A DNA stretch of 64,000 nucleotides. It comes from an uncultured Nonlabens sp. (GTDB lineage: Bacteria > Bacteroidota > Bacteroidia > Flavobacteriales > Flavobacteriaceae). The DNA lies in contig NZ_CANLXZ010000015.1 in NCBI RefSeq assembly GCF_947495285.1, positions 22,905 through 86,904 on the forward strand, written 5' to 3'. The notes under the pieces are model-generated. The model made no database searches. It worked only from the letters and a program-made list of their open reading frames with translations, and was not told the origin of the DNA. Each line of letters opens with the position of its first letter. Within the stretch, counting starts at the first letter, position 1. Position numbers and translations under genes: made by a program. Below, one piece after another: positions 8,511-16,575 of the stretch.

Positions 8511-9338
8511 ATGAAAAAAGTTTTAATCCTACTACTAGTCATCAGTATTCTTACTAGTTGTAAAGAAAAAAAAGAGCCTAAAGAAAGTGTTGAAGTACCT
8601 ACCGCTACAGAGATGCCACAAGCTCAACCAGAAATCAACGCCTTTACTAACAGTATAGAATTAGCACATAAGAAAGAAGCTTTTCTATCTAATGATGCGG
8701 TAGCTTATGATTTTACGGTTTCCTTTGGTGGTAATACGTTATTAGATGGTAAAATTACTCAAAAGACAGATGGTTCTATGGTACGCATAGATAATAAAGA
8801 CGGTAGTGTCATTGTTTTTGATGGAGATAAAGTATATGCAAATAACGTAGATGTAGCTGCAAACCCTATGACTAGATTTCACATTTTTACATGGTCTTAT
8901 TTTTTTGCAATGCCTTATAAATTAAATGATCCAGGTACACAGTGGTCTAGTGAAGAAATGCTTACTTATGGAGATACAAAATATCCTACCTCAAGATTAT
9001 CTTTTGAGAATGGAGTAGGAGACACGTCAGAAGACTGGTATGTGGTTTATAAAGATCCTAAAACAAATGTCCTTGATGGTGTTGCATACATCGTTAGCTT
9101 CGGTAAAAGTGTGGAAGCTGCAGAAGAAGAGCCGCATTTTGCAAAATATGAAGATCTTACTGTTGTTGATGGTGTGCCGTTTGCGACTAAATGGTCTTTC
9201 CATAACTGGAATAAAGAAGATGGTTATACTGATCAAATAGGTGAAGCTTCTATAACAAATATTAAGTTTACAGAAACTCCAGCTACGTTTTATGCACAAC
9301 CAGAAAATGGTGTGGTAGCACCTATGCCTGGAAAGTAG
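8511..9338 (+). CDS. Lipoprotein, DUF6503-like
   Basis: Predicted lipoprotein of 275 residues with lipobox LTSC (Cys17) followed by a Lys/Glu-rich linker. The body is rich in beta-strand patterns (VSFGGNTLLDGKI, SVIVFDGDKVYANN, YVVYKDPKTNVLDGVAYIV), suggesting a LolA- or lipocalin-like envelope fold. The overall pattern recalls the DUF6503 family of Bacteroidota as far as I can recognise it. Function unknown. A terminator follows directly. Confidence 0.65.
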   Translation: MKKVLILLLVISILTSCKEKKEPKESVEVPTATEMPQAQPEINAFTNSIELAHKKEAFLSNDAVAYDFTVSFGGNTLLDGKITQKTDGSMVRIDNKDGSVIVFDGDKVYANNVDVAANPMTRFHIFTWSYFFAMPYKLNDPGTQWSSEEMLTYGDTKYPTSRLSFENGVGDTSEDWYVVYKDPKTNVLDGVAYIVSFGKSVEAAEEEPHFAKYEDLTVVDGVPFATKWSFHNWNKEDGYTDQIGEASITNIKFTETPATFYAQPENGVVAPMPGK

Positions 9339-9358
9339 TTTTATAAACTACATTTAAT

Positions 9359-9394
9359 AAAAAACGAGAATCTAGTGATAGGTTCTCGTTTTTT
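9359..9394 (+). terminator. Rho-independent terminator after the DUF6503-like gene
   Basis: Twelve-base arms AAAAAACGAGAA / TTCTCGTTTTTT separated by 12 bases and followed by more T residues. The remaining 220 bases up to the next gene are AT-rich without further features I can support. Confidence 0.85.
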
Positions 9395-9614
9395 TCTTCC
9401 TTTTGTAAAATGAATATTGTCAATTCATCGTTATGAAAATAAATAGAATAATGTGGGAAATATTTTTTATCCTACCTTAAAGAGGATAAGTGCATTTTGA
9501 TATTTTTAAACTAGTTTTTTGTAAAATGAGGGAAACCGTAAAATGTTCTACAAAGAATAAAATATTTTTGCCTTTTGTTAAAAAAAATTATCCTTTAATT
9601 AATCTATTAAATAC

Positions 9615-9914
9615 ATGACTTGGTTTCAAAATCTTAATCTTTTCAAGAAACTAGCCCTTCTTATCTTACTTATTTTATCGATAGGAATATTGTGTGGGTA
9701 TGCAGCTCCTTTTTATGTAGGGACTCTTATCTATGGTAAATTAAAACTTATTTCTATAATTATACTTTATGTTACCGTATTCTGGTCACTAGTTAACACA
9801 GGCTTGTTAATGAATAGATATAAACGTAAATTATCAAAGCAATCGTTATGGATATTTATTAGTATTCTTCCTTTCTTATATATTTCATTTTTAATATTTA
9901 CAGGAAATCTATGA
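9615..9914 (+). CDS. Small integral membrane protein of unknown function
   Basis: Protein of 99 residues, almost all hydrophobic, with three predicted membrane helices (about 12-34, 43-65 and 76-96) and a basic loop NRYKRKLSKQS between helices 2 and 3. No family is recognised. It stands alone between a lipoprotein gene and a convergent small acidic protein gene. Confidence 0.6.
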   Translation: MTWFQNLNLFKKLALLILLILSIGILCGYAAPFYVGTLIYGKLKLISIIILYVTVFWSLVNTGLLMNRYKRKLSKQSLWIFISILPFLYISFLIFTGNL

Positions 9915-9970
9915 GCACAGCTCTTTTTCAGTAAAAAAAGTTTTTTTTTAAAAGTAATTAAGGCCTTTAA

Positions 9971-10270
9971 TCATCTTGCAGCATCGTCTCTTTCTAGATT
10001 ATTATGACGGTCACCGCCCTGACTGTGCAATTTGTTCTCCTCATCATTTAAGACTGGTATGTCATTACCTTTTTGTGCAGCAGTTCTACCAGGTATGTCC
10101 AGATCGTCACCTGTAAAATCTACTTTTTCCTTTCTATCGATAAGTTGCTGGTCTGCATTATTATCGCTGTGCAAGTTTGCATTATCATGATTTAATAGAT
10201 CTTTATCTTGTTTTGTTATTTCTGGATTATAGGTTAATTCTTTTGTTGTGTTTGCGATTTTGTTTTTCAT
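9971..10270 (-). CDS. Small hydrophilic conserved flavobacterial protein
   Basis: Protein of 99 residues rich in Asp, Asn and Lys with the block DRKEKVDFTGDDLDIPGR and DEENKLHSQGG, a pattern seen in uncharacterised small flavobacterial proteins. I place the start at the ATG at 10268-10270, which gives MKNKIANTTK after an AAACAAGAAATT leader; the frame is open further upstream to 10330, but that would add a hydrophobic leader not expected in this family. Probably intrinsically disordered. Function unknown. Confidence 0.6.
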   Translation of the reverse strand: MKNKIANTTKELTYNPEITKQDKDLLNHDNANLHSDNNADQQLIDRKEKVDFTGDDLDIPGRTAAQKGNDIPVLNDEENKLHSQGGDRHNNLERDDAAR

Positions 10271-10520
10271 AATTTCTTGTTTTTTAATAAAAATAAGAAA
10301 CAAGAATGCCGCAAGAATACCCATTAACAATATCTCAACATGGTTTTATCATAATTTTATTACCAGAGGTATATCTTGTTAAAATAAGCTTATAGCAAGA
10401 TATTAATAGTGTACTGATAAGAGAAAATGATGGAAAAGGAGCGAGGCTAGAAGTAGGAATCTATACAGCCATCATTTATAAGAACTATCTATAAGGTATA
10501 ACAAGGTCTAGGTGTGAGAA

Positions 10521-10554
10521 TGTTAGTTCCGCTTTCGCGAAAGCGGAACTAACA
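10521..10554. repeat. CGCTTTCGCGAAAGCG palindrome, extended to 34 bp
   Basis: Longest copy of the dispersed palindrome in the window: the core CGCTTTCGCGAAAGCG is extended by TGTTAGTTC and its complement to a perfect 34-bp palindrome. It lies just downstream of the MscS gene (convergent side) in non-coding DNA, where it could also act as a transcript hairpin. Confidence 0.9.
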
Positions 10555-10577
10555 AAAATCTATTTTCTATATTATAA

Positions 10578-11837
10578 TTAAGAAAGTGATCTAAAATTAT
10601 TAAAACTAGAATTACTAGGTTCTTCAAAAAGTTCTAGATTAAAATAAGGAACAGCGGCAATGGTATGATCAAAGATGTCTGCCATAATGTACTCATAGTT
10701 TTCCCATCTCTTATCACTACTGAAGGCATAGATCTCTAGCGGCATGCCATGTCTAGTAGGGGCGAGCTGTCGCACCATAATCATCATGTCTTTATTGATA
10801 CCAGAATGATTCTCGATATAGGTTTCTATATATTTTCTAAAAACCCCTATGTTAGTCATATTGCGTCCATTCAAGGCCAGTTCTTTATTGATTTTATTTA
10901 TCTCATTATAACTATCGATATCTATCTGGCGCTTTTCTACATAACTAGAAATTAGGTCTATTTTTTTTAATCTATTTACATCATCTTTAGATAGATAGGC
11001 TATACTATCTAACTTAATGTTTAAGGCTCTTTTTATACGTCTACCAGAAGATTTTTCCATACCTCGCCAGTTTTTAAACGAGTCCGATATAAGGGCATAA
11101 GTAGGAATAGTAGTAATGGTTTTATCAAAGTTTTGTACCTTAACAGTAGATAGGTTAATCTCTACCACTGCACCATCTGCACCGTATTTTTCAAAAGTAA
11201 TCCAGTCGCTTATGCGTACCATGTCATTAATAGAAACCTGTATACTGGCTACAAAACCTAATATAGTATCTCTAAAAACAAGTATGATTATAGCAGACGC
11301 AGCACCCAGTGTGGTCATGAATTTTATAAATTCTATACCTGTAATAATCGCAACGGCTGAAAATGTACCGATTACCCAAGCAAAAATCATAAACACTTGT
11401 ATGTAACTATCTACAGGTTTATCCTTTAAACTAGAAAGTGTTTTGAAGTAATCTTTAAGAGCGTTTAATAAACTGCGTGCGATCCATAGGGCAAGAATAA
11501 TAGCAAAAACCAAAAAACCCTTTTCTACCAGATTTTCAAAATACGGAAAATCGGCAAAAACTACCGGTATCAATTCTAAACTTAAAATAAGCGGTATAAT
11601 ATGCGCCACATTTTTAGGCACCTTATTAGTAACCAGAAAATTATCAAACTCAGTTTTGGTCTTAAATGTAAACTGAGTAAATAAGTTTAAAATAATTTTT
11701 TTAACTATATAATCGACTAGTAATGTAATTATCAATAAGCACAGTAGCAACGCAATCATGTTGAGATACTTAGCATAGGTGATGGATATACCTATTTCAA
11801 TTAGATAATCGTATAAAAAGTGTTTTACATACATCAT
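10578..11837 (-). CDS. MscS-type mechanosensitive ion channel (YbdG-like)
   Basis: Inner-membrane channel of 419 residues. About five hydrophobic helices occupy the first 200 residues; the pore-lining MscS segment is seen at about 175-205 (TLGAASAIIILVFRDTILGFVASIQV), followed by the beta domain VRISDWITFEKYGADGAVVEI and STVKVQNFDKTITTIPTYALI. The cytoplasmic tail (about 250-410) has the insertion and the VRQLAPTRHGMPLEIYAF stretch typical of the YbdG/MscM branch. It protects cells from osmotic downshift. Start is the first ATG of an MMYVKH opening. Confidence 0.9.
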   Translation of the reverse strand: MMYVKHFLYDYLIEIGISITYAKYLNMIALLLCLLIITLLVDYIVKKIILNLFTQFTFKTKTEFDNFLVTNKVPKNVAHIIPLILSLELIPVVFADFPYFENLVEKGFLVFAIILALWIARSLLNALKDYFKTLSSLKDKPVDSYIQVFMIFAWVIGTFSAVAIITGIEFIKFMTTLGAASAIIILVFRDTILGFVASIQVSINDMVRISDWITFEKYGADGAVVEINLSTVKVQNFDKTITTIPTYALISDSFKNWRGMEKSSGRRIKRALNIKLDSIAYLSKDDVNRLKKIDLISSYVEKRQIDIDSYNEINKINKELALNGRNMTNIGVFRKYIETYIENHSGINKDMMIMVRQLAPTRHGMPLEIYAFSSDKRWENYEYIMADIFDHTIAAVPYFNLELFEEPSNSSFNNFRSLS

Positions 11838-12015
11838 TAGGCTATATTTTATAATTCTAACACGTTGTAAAAAGTCGCTAGAACCTTAGATTTTACAAAA
11901 TTAGGTATCCTAAAATAGAAAGCACATTATTTAACAAGGTTATTTTATATCTGGACCTGTAAATAACAACTATCTTTTTTAATAATTGTTGAGACTCTAG
12001 CTATCATCACATAAA

Positions 12016-12054
12016 AAAATCCCTTAAAATGATTCCATCATTTTAAGGGATTTT
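12016..12054 (-). terminator. Terminator after DUF4494 gene
   Basis: Perfect 18-bp arms (AAAATCCCTTAAAATGAT and complement) with a TCC loop, preceded on the plus strand by a run of A that becomes a T run on the minus strand. It lies 70 bases beyond the stop of the DUF4494 gene. Confidence 0.85.
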
Positions 12055-12123
12055 AAATATCAGTAACTTTTAAAAAAAAGCTGTGTAACCAAATATTTAT
12101 AAAACTAGTTTAAATGGAGTAAG

Positions 12124-12690
12124 TTATTCCTCTTCGGCAGCAGCGAGAACATCATCATGGTCTAATTGTGCATCAATAATACCTAGTGGTTCTGGAATCG
12201 AATCTTTTAATGTGACAAAAGTTTTTAAACGCTCCATATCTTCCTCTTCTCCACTAAAATATGGAAAAACGTCCATAATAGGAGACTCTGACACCGCAGG
12301 AATCGTGTATTCTCCCATGGTGTCTGCCATAGTGATTACGGTGTTGTCATAGGCCTCTTTTACATCGTTAGCTTGCACTAGCAAATATAAATTAGTCTTA
12401 CGTTCCTTACCACTTTCTTCATCATAGGCAATAAGGGACACACGCGACTTGAACCATCTGTCGGTATTTTCAAATGGATGGATCTCAGCAAAGTTAGCTA
12501 CCTTAATATTAGTAATTTTAATTTCCTCACTCTCTGGCAGGTATGCTGCCATTTCTTGAGTAATTCTACTCTCAGCCTCTGTATAAGAAATTGCATCTAC
12601 TAGAAACGGTTCTGTTTTTACCTTTTGTGTTCCTGACGCTTCATCAAATTTTCTATATTTCACTTTACATTCATACCAGGTTGCGCTCAT
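12124..12690 (-). CDS. DUF4494 domain-containing protein
   Basis: Cytoplasmic protein of 188 residues. It starts SATWYECKVKYRKFDE and contains KTEPFLVDAISYTEAESRI, both hallmarks of the DUF4494 family, in which two similar alpha/beta halves (WYECKVKY... and WFKSRVSLIAYDE...) repeat. An acidic tail follows. I chose the ATG at 12688-12690; a frame extension to 12738 would add residues not seen in the family. The family is widespread in Bacteroidota but its function is unknown. Confidence 0.85.
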   Translation of the reverse strand: MSATWYECKVKYRKFDEASGTQKVKTEPFLVDAISYTEAESRITQEMAAYLPESEEIKITNIKVANFAEIHPFENTDRWFKSRVSLIAYDEESGKERKTNLYLLVQANDVKEAYDNTVITMADTMGEYTIPAVSESPIMDVFPYFSGEEEDMERLKTFVTLKDSIPEPLGIIDAQLDHDDVLAAAEEE

Positions 12691-13473
12691 CTTTTTTGTT
12701 TTTATGGGTGCCAAATATACCCTAGCATAACAACTCAAATCTTTAAAATACCGAATAGATATTCACAAATTGAATTAGGTAGCCATAGGTCGTTTGATTC
12801 TAGCGTTTTAGAGTTCTTAAAAGTTTAAAACATCTTTGCTATTCACAGTTCCGCTTTTGCGAAAGAGAAACTGACATCTGGCTTTATTGAGACCAAAAAA
12901 TGAAAGTGAAGTAGTAGTAAGGTCTAGATATTTGTTTATTCATTTTCATCTAAAAATAGACCAAGTAAATCTAAATACAAATTAATTCATGAATTCCTCA
13001 TCAATAAATTATTCTAAAGCACTCTACACTTTTTTTCTTATCTGAAAATTTAGTCTCCTAGCAGATTTTACCCCTTTAAAATATCATTAAATAGCTGTTT
13101 ATAAAGAAATATACCCCTATGTAAATCTTTAAATACCACAGAATGCTGTGTTGAAATCTCTAATCAAGAATTAGAAGAATTAAAAGAAAACTTATTTATC
13201 GCTCTAATGTTAGTAACAAATGCATTAACAAAGTTTTTTTTATTTAATTACTTACAAAGAATCACCTGAATCCCATATAGTAACATTTTTATAGAGAAAG
13301 AAGTCAGTTTTAGGGTTAGTTTATCTAGTTGCGAGATTAAAGTATCTACTAATAGAATTCCAGAATTATAGCTAGGTACTCATGATTAATTAGGATTGAT
13401 AAACTAGATAGTTAAGTAATCATATATTCCACATGCAGTGTGCACATATCTATAACTATTATTTTATATTTTA
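12691..13473. other. Gene-free stretch with a degenerate repeat copy
   Basis: About 780 bases without an intact gene. It holds a damaged copy of the dispersed palindrome (12849-12870). Around 13150-13260 a reading frame with a coding-like composition (EISNQELEELKENLFIALM) is seen but it has no start and no recognisable family, so it may be a gene remnant. Otherwise AT-rich. Confidence 0.4.
12849..12870. repeat. Degenerate copy of the dispersed palindrome
   Basis: TTCCGCTTTTGCGAAAGAGA differs from the extended consensus (TTC + CGCTTTCGCGAAAGCG + GAA) in a few positions, all in one half of the stem or the central CG. It shows that copies decay in place. Confidence 0.65.
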
Positions 13474-13488
13474 GCGTAAAAAATACGC
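13474..13488. promoter_or_regulatory. NrtR operator candidate, site 1
   Basis: GCGTAAAAAATACGC is a 15-base palindrome ending 5 bases before the nrtR ATG. It shares the pattern GYGTnAWAAWWACRC with two further sites at 14187-14201 and 14241-14255. Position over the regulator's own start region suggests autoregulation (inference). Confidence 0.55.
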
Positions 13489-13493
13489 ATAAT

Positions 13494-14168
13494 ATGCAAC
13501 AATCCATCAAGCTTTCCGTAGATGCTGTAGTTTTCGGTTATGAATCTGGAACAATTTCAGTATTACTTATTAAAAGAAAATATGAACCTTTTAAAGGTAA
13601 ATGGGCTATTGCTGGAGGTTTCGTTTTGGAAGATGAATCTTTAGAAGAGGCTGTTGAGCGCGAGCTTAAAGAAGAAACTGGTATAGAAATAAATTATTTA
13701 GAGCAATTGTACACTTTTGGAAATCCCAAAAGAGATCCTAGGTGTAGAGTAGTATCTGTTGCCTATTTTGGTTTAATAAAGCCTAGTGCATTTAAAATAT
13801 TTGCTTCTACTGATGCTGAAGAAGTGCAGTGGTTTAAGATTAATGAACTGCCATCACTTTCTTTTGATCATGAAGAAATCCTCAAGTTAGCGATAGCTCG
13901 ATTACAAGGAAAAATCACCTATGAACCTATAGGTTTTGAGTTATTAGATACTAAATTTCCTTTTTCAGATTTAGAAAAATTGTACACCACACTTCTAGGT
14001 AGAGCAATTGACAGACGTAATTTTAGAAAAAAAATATTGAGTTTAAATATTCTTGATGAATTAGATGAAAAAGTTTCTAAGGGTTCAGGTAGGCCAGCTA
14101 ATCTATTTAAATTCAATAGAGAACGATACTTTAAGTTAAAAAAAGAAGGCATTATTTTCGAAATATAA
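13494..14168 (+). CDS. nrtR: NrtR-type NUDIX transcriptional regulator of NAD metabolism
   Basis: Protein of 224 residues: an N-terminal NUDIX domain (about 1-140) and a C-terminal winged-helix DNA-binding domain (about 150-224; FEKLYTTLLGR-like helix, DRRNFRKKIL, GRPANLFKF). This architecture defines NrtR, a repressor that responds to ADP-ribose or related NAD derivatives in characterised cases. The NUDIX box is complete (Gx5Ex7REUxEExGU, about residues 42-64), so hydrolase activity on ADP-ribose cannot be excluded. I start at the ATG at 13494; longer frames read through the operator candidate. It is upstream of the NAD operon it probably controls. Confidence 0.9.
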   Translation: MQQSIKLSVDAVVFGYESGTISVLLIKRKYEPFKGKWAIAGGFVLEDESLEEAVERELKEETGIEINYLEQLYTFGNPKRDPRCRVVSVAYFGLIKPSAFKIFASTDAEEVQWFKINELPSLSFDHEEILKLAIARLQGKITYEPIGFELLDTKFPFSDLEKLYTTLLGRAIDRRNFRKKILSLNILDELDEKVSKGSGRPANLFKFNRERYFKLKKEGIIFEI

Positions 14169-14183
14169 ACTAACAAAAATAAC

Positions 14184-14204
14184 TTTGTGTAAAAATAACA
14201 CAAA
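14184..14204. promoter_or_regulatory. NrtR operator candidate, site 2
   Basis: Palindrome with core GTGTAAAAATAACAC (14187-14201), extended by TTT/AAA on the two sides. It lies just upstream of the -33 element of the NAD operon promoter. Confidence 0.6.
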
Positions 14205-14209
14205 TATAA

Positions 14210-14241
14210 TTTGGTTAAAAGATTCAACTAATATATATTTG
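14210..14241 (+). promoter_or_regulatory. Promoter of the NAD operon
   Basis: TTTG (14210-14213), a 20-base spacer and TATATTTG (14234-14241) fit the Bacteroidota consensus. The predicted start of transcription is near 14247, about 20 bases before the first ATG, and falls inside operator candidate 3. Confidence 0.65.
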
Positions 14242-14258
14242 TGTCATAATTACGCAAA
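14238..14258. promoter_or_regulatory. NrtR operator candidate, site 3
   Basis: Palindrome with core GTGTCATAATTACGC (14241-14255), extended by TTT/AAA. It overlaps the last base of the -7 element and the presumed transcription start, a position expected for a repressor. Confidence 0.6.
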
Positions 14259-14268
14259 TAAGCATACT

Positions 14269-14700
14269 ATGGTCATCACTTCAAATAACAAATTACCCAT
14301 AAAAGAAAATAACAAGAAGTATATTTTTTTAGCAGGGAGTATAGATAATAAACTGACTGGAAACTGGAGGAAACAGGTTATAGATAAATTAGATCGTAAA
14401 AATTACTTTATTGACCCTACACATGATAAACATGATGATTTAAATGAAATAGAGATGAAAGCGCATATAGAATGGGAGTTAGATTCCTTATCTATGTCAG
14501 ATAAAATAATACTTAATTTCCTTCCAGATGCTAAATCACCAATATCTTTAGTTGAATTAGGAATGTATGTAGCATCAAAAAAATTAATAGTGATATGTCC
14601 AAAAGAATTTTATAAAAGTAGGTATGTATATACTTTATGTAATAAATATAATACACCTATCTTTCTTAATTTCGAAAAGGCCATAAACACACTAACTTAA
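14269..14700 (+). CDS. Nucleoside 2-deoxyribosyltransferase-like protein
   Basis: Cytoplasmic protein of 143 residues with the Rossmann-like fold of nucleoside 2-deoxyribosyltransferases and related N-glycosidases: KKYIFLAGSID (about 16-26), NWR (32-34), and the SLVELGMYVASKK motif with the probable catalytic Glu96. Relatives cleave or transfer the base of (deoxy)nucleosides or nucleotides. I start at the ATG at 14269 because the longer frame would include the promoter. It is the first gene of the NAD operon, 13 bases before nadV, so a nicotinamide-linked substrate is plausible but unproven. Confidence 0.75.
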   Translation: MVITSNNKLPIKENNKKYIFLAGSIDNKLTGNWRKQVIDKLDRKNYFIDPTHDKHDDLNEIEMKAHIEWELDSLSMSDKIILNFLPDAKSPISLVELGMYVASKKLIVICPKEFYKSRYVYTLCNKYNTPIFLNFEKAINTLT

Positions 14701-14713
14701 AAAAACAAATATT

Positions 14714-16168
14714 ATGAACGGATTACTATTAACAGACGGATACAAAACAGGACACCACCAACAATACCCTAAGGGAACAGAAGAAGTATATTCTAACTGG
14801 ACACCAAGGAGTAACAAATATGCTCCTAAAGGTTGTGATAAAGTGGTTTCATTTGGACAACAATATGTATTTCAATGGTTGCATGATTATTTTGAAGATA
14901 ATTTTTTCTCTCAACCAAAAGCAAAAGTTTGTAATGAGTTGAAAGAAGAATTATCTATGTATTTAGGTACTGAATATGATGTAACGCATTATGAAGAATT
15001 ACATGATTTACAATATTTACCTATAAAAGTAAAAGCCTTGCCAGAAGGAGTAGAGGTACCTATTAGAGTTCCCATGGTTACTGTGGTTAACACAGATAAA
15101 AAATTCTATTGGATTACTAATTTTTTAGAAACTATTTTATCTACCATGTTATGGCAACCTATGACTTCAGCAACTATCGCTTTACGTTATAAAAGAATAT
15201 TTAAAGATTGGACATTAAAAACAGACAAGGAAAATTTAGGGTTTATTGATTTTCAAGGACACGATTTTTCTATGAGAGGGATGGGCGGTTTACAAAGCGC
15301 CATATCTTCAGGAATGGGTCACGGCGCTGTATTTCTAGGATCTGATACTTTGCCTGTTATTAGTAGTTTACGTAAATACTATAATGCTGAAGGTTTTGTA
15401 ATTGGTTCTGTAAATGCAACAGAGCACTCTGTAATGTGTGCAGGAACAAAAGATGATGAAATTGGCACTTTTAGAGCATTAATGAATACTTATCCTAGTG
15501 GAATATTATCAGTTGTTAGTGATACATGGGATTTATGGAAAGTACTTACTGAGTATTTGCCCAAATTAAAAGATGAAGTTTTATCAAGAGATGGAAAATT
15601 GGTAATTCGACCAGATAGTGGCGATCCTGTAGATATTATTTGTGGAGAAGCACGTAAACTAGGCGCAAAAGTTCCAAAAGACAAAGGAGTAGTAGAGTTA
15701 CTTTGGGATATTTTTGGAGGCACTGTTAACGCACAAGGTTTTAAAGTTTTAGATTCTCATATTGGAGCTATTTATGGAGATAGTATTACCACGGAAAGAG
15801 CAGAAAATATTTGTCAAAGATTACACGATAAAGGTTTTGCTAGTACCAATGTTGTTTTAGGAATTGGTTCATTTACATACCAGTTTAATACTAGAGATAC
15901 TTTTGGTTTTGCAATGAAAGCTACTTCTGTTGTAGTAAATGGTGAACGAAGAGAGATTTTTAAAGATCCAATTACAGATGATGGTGTTAAAAAATCTGCA
16001 AAAGGTTTGATAAAAGTTGATAAAGTAAATGATGAATATGTTTTAGTAGACCAAGTTACTCCAGAAGAAGAGAATAAAGGTGAGTTAAAGGTAATTTATG
16101 AAAACGGACAATTTGTTAATAAAGTTACTTTACAGGAGATAAGAGAACGTATTAATACTAATATTTAA
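14714..16168 (+). CDS. nadV: Nicotinamide phosphoribosyltransferase (NadV/NAMPT family)
   Basis: Enzyme of 484 residues, normal for the family. NAMPT/NadV joins nicotinamide to PRPP to give NMN in NAD salvage. Recognised features: LLLTDGYKTGHHQQYP at the start, TPRSNKY, the GHDFSMRGMGG core, catalytic His238 in ATEHSVMCAG, and the RPDSGDP phosphate-binding loop (about 299-305). Phage homologues called Namat instead use ADP-ribose pyrophosphate, and sequence reading alone cannot separate the two. The gene sits between the deoxyribosyltransferase-like and HAD-like genes in a tight operon ending in a Prs-like enzyme that would supply its co-substrate. Confidence 0.92.
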   Translation: MNGLLLTDGYKTGHHQQYPKGTEEVYSNWTPRSNKYAPKGCDKVVSFGQQYVFQWLHDYFEDNFFSQPKAKVCNELKEELSMYLGTEYDVTHYEELHDLQYLPIKVKALPEGVEVPIRVPMVTVVNTDKKFYWITNFLETILSTMLWQPMTSATIALRYKRIFKDWTLKTDKENLGFIDFQGHDFSMRGMGGLQSAISSGMGHGAVFLGSDTLPVISSLRKYYNAEGFVIGSVNATEHSVMCAGTKDDEIGTFRALMNTYPSGILSVVSDTWDLWKVLTEYLPKLKDEVLSRDGKLVIRPDSGDPVDIICGEARKLGAKVPKDKGVVELLWDIFGGTVNAQGFKVLDSHIGAIYGDSITTERAENICQRLHDKGFASTNVVLGIGSFTYQFNTRDTFGFAMKATSVVVNGERREIFKDPITDDGVKKSAKGLIKVDKVNDEYVLVDQVTPEEENKGELKVIYENGQFVNKVTLQEIRERINTNI

Positions 16169-16183
16169 TTAAATAGTTAGGTT

Positions 16184-16573
16184 ATGGATGTTTTAGAATT
16201 CGATTTTTATAATAGATTAAAACTAGATTATTTAGCTCACAAAAGTCTATTTGTAGCATTTGATTATGACAATACAGTTTTCGATTACCATAGCCAAGGT
16301 ATTAACTATGAAGCTATCGTAGAACTTTTAAGAATCTGTAAATCTTATGGATTCATTTTAATACTATTTACAGGAAATGAAGGTGAAAAATTAGACGTTA
16401 TAAAGCAAGATTTAATTGATCGTGATATTCCTTTTGATTTGATCAATGAGAATCCATTAATGAAAACTAGAAAACCTTATTATAATATATTATTAGACGA
16501 TAGAGCTGGATTAAAAGAGTCTTACAACAATTTAAAAAGATTGACAGATGAAATACGAAATAAAAAACTTTAA
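16184..16573 (+). CDS. Small HAD-like hydrolase
   Basis: Protein of 129 residues with HAD motif I FDYDNTVFDYH (Asp27, Asp29), motif II LFTGNEG (about 66-72) and a C-terminal motif IV ILLDDRAG (about 109-116). No cap domain is present, as in small HAD phosphatases. It lies 15 bases after nadV and 2 bases before the macrodomain-like gene, so it belongs to the NAD operon and may dephosphorylate a nucleotide or sugar phosphate of that pathway. The substrate is not known. Confidence 0.75.
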   Translation: MDVLEFDFYNRLKLDYLAHKSLFVAFDYDNTVFDYHSQGINYEAIVELLRICKSYGFILILFTGNEGEKLDVIKQDLIDRDIPFDLINENPLMKTRKPYYNILLDDRAGLKESYNNLKRLTDEIRNKKL

Positions 16574-16575
16574 AT

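Noticed and set aside
9971..10330. Longer start (TTG at 10330 or ATG at 10324) for the small hydrophilic protein
   Set aside because: It would add a hydrophobic leader absent from the related proteins I recall, and the ATG at 10268-10270 has a better upstream sequence.
14185..14268. Upstream extension of the deoxyribosyltransferase-like gene
   Set aside because: It would cover the promoter and two operator candidates, and the encoded residues are not part of the domain.
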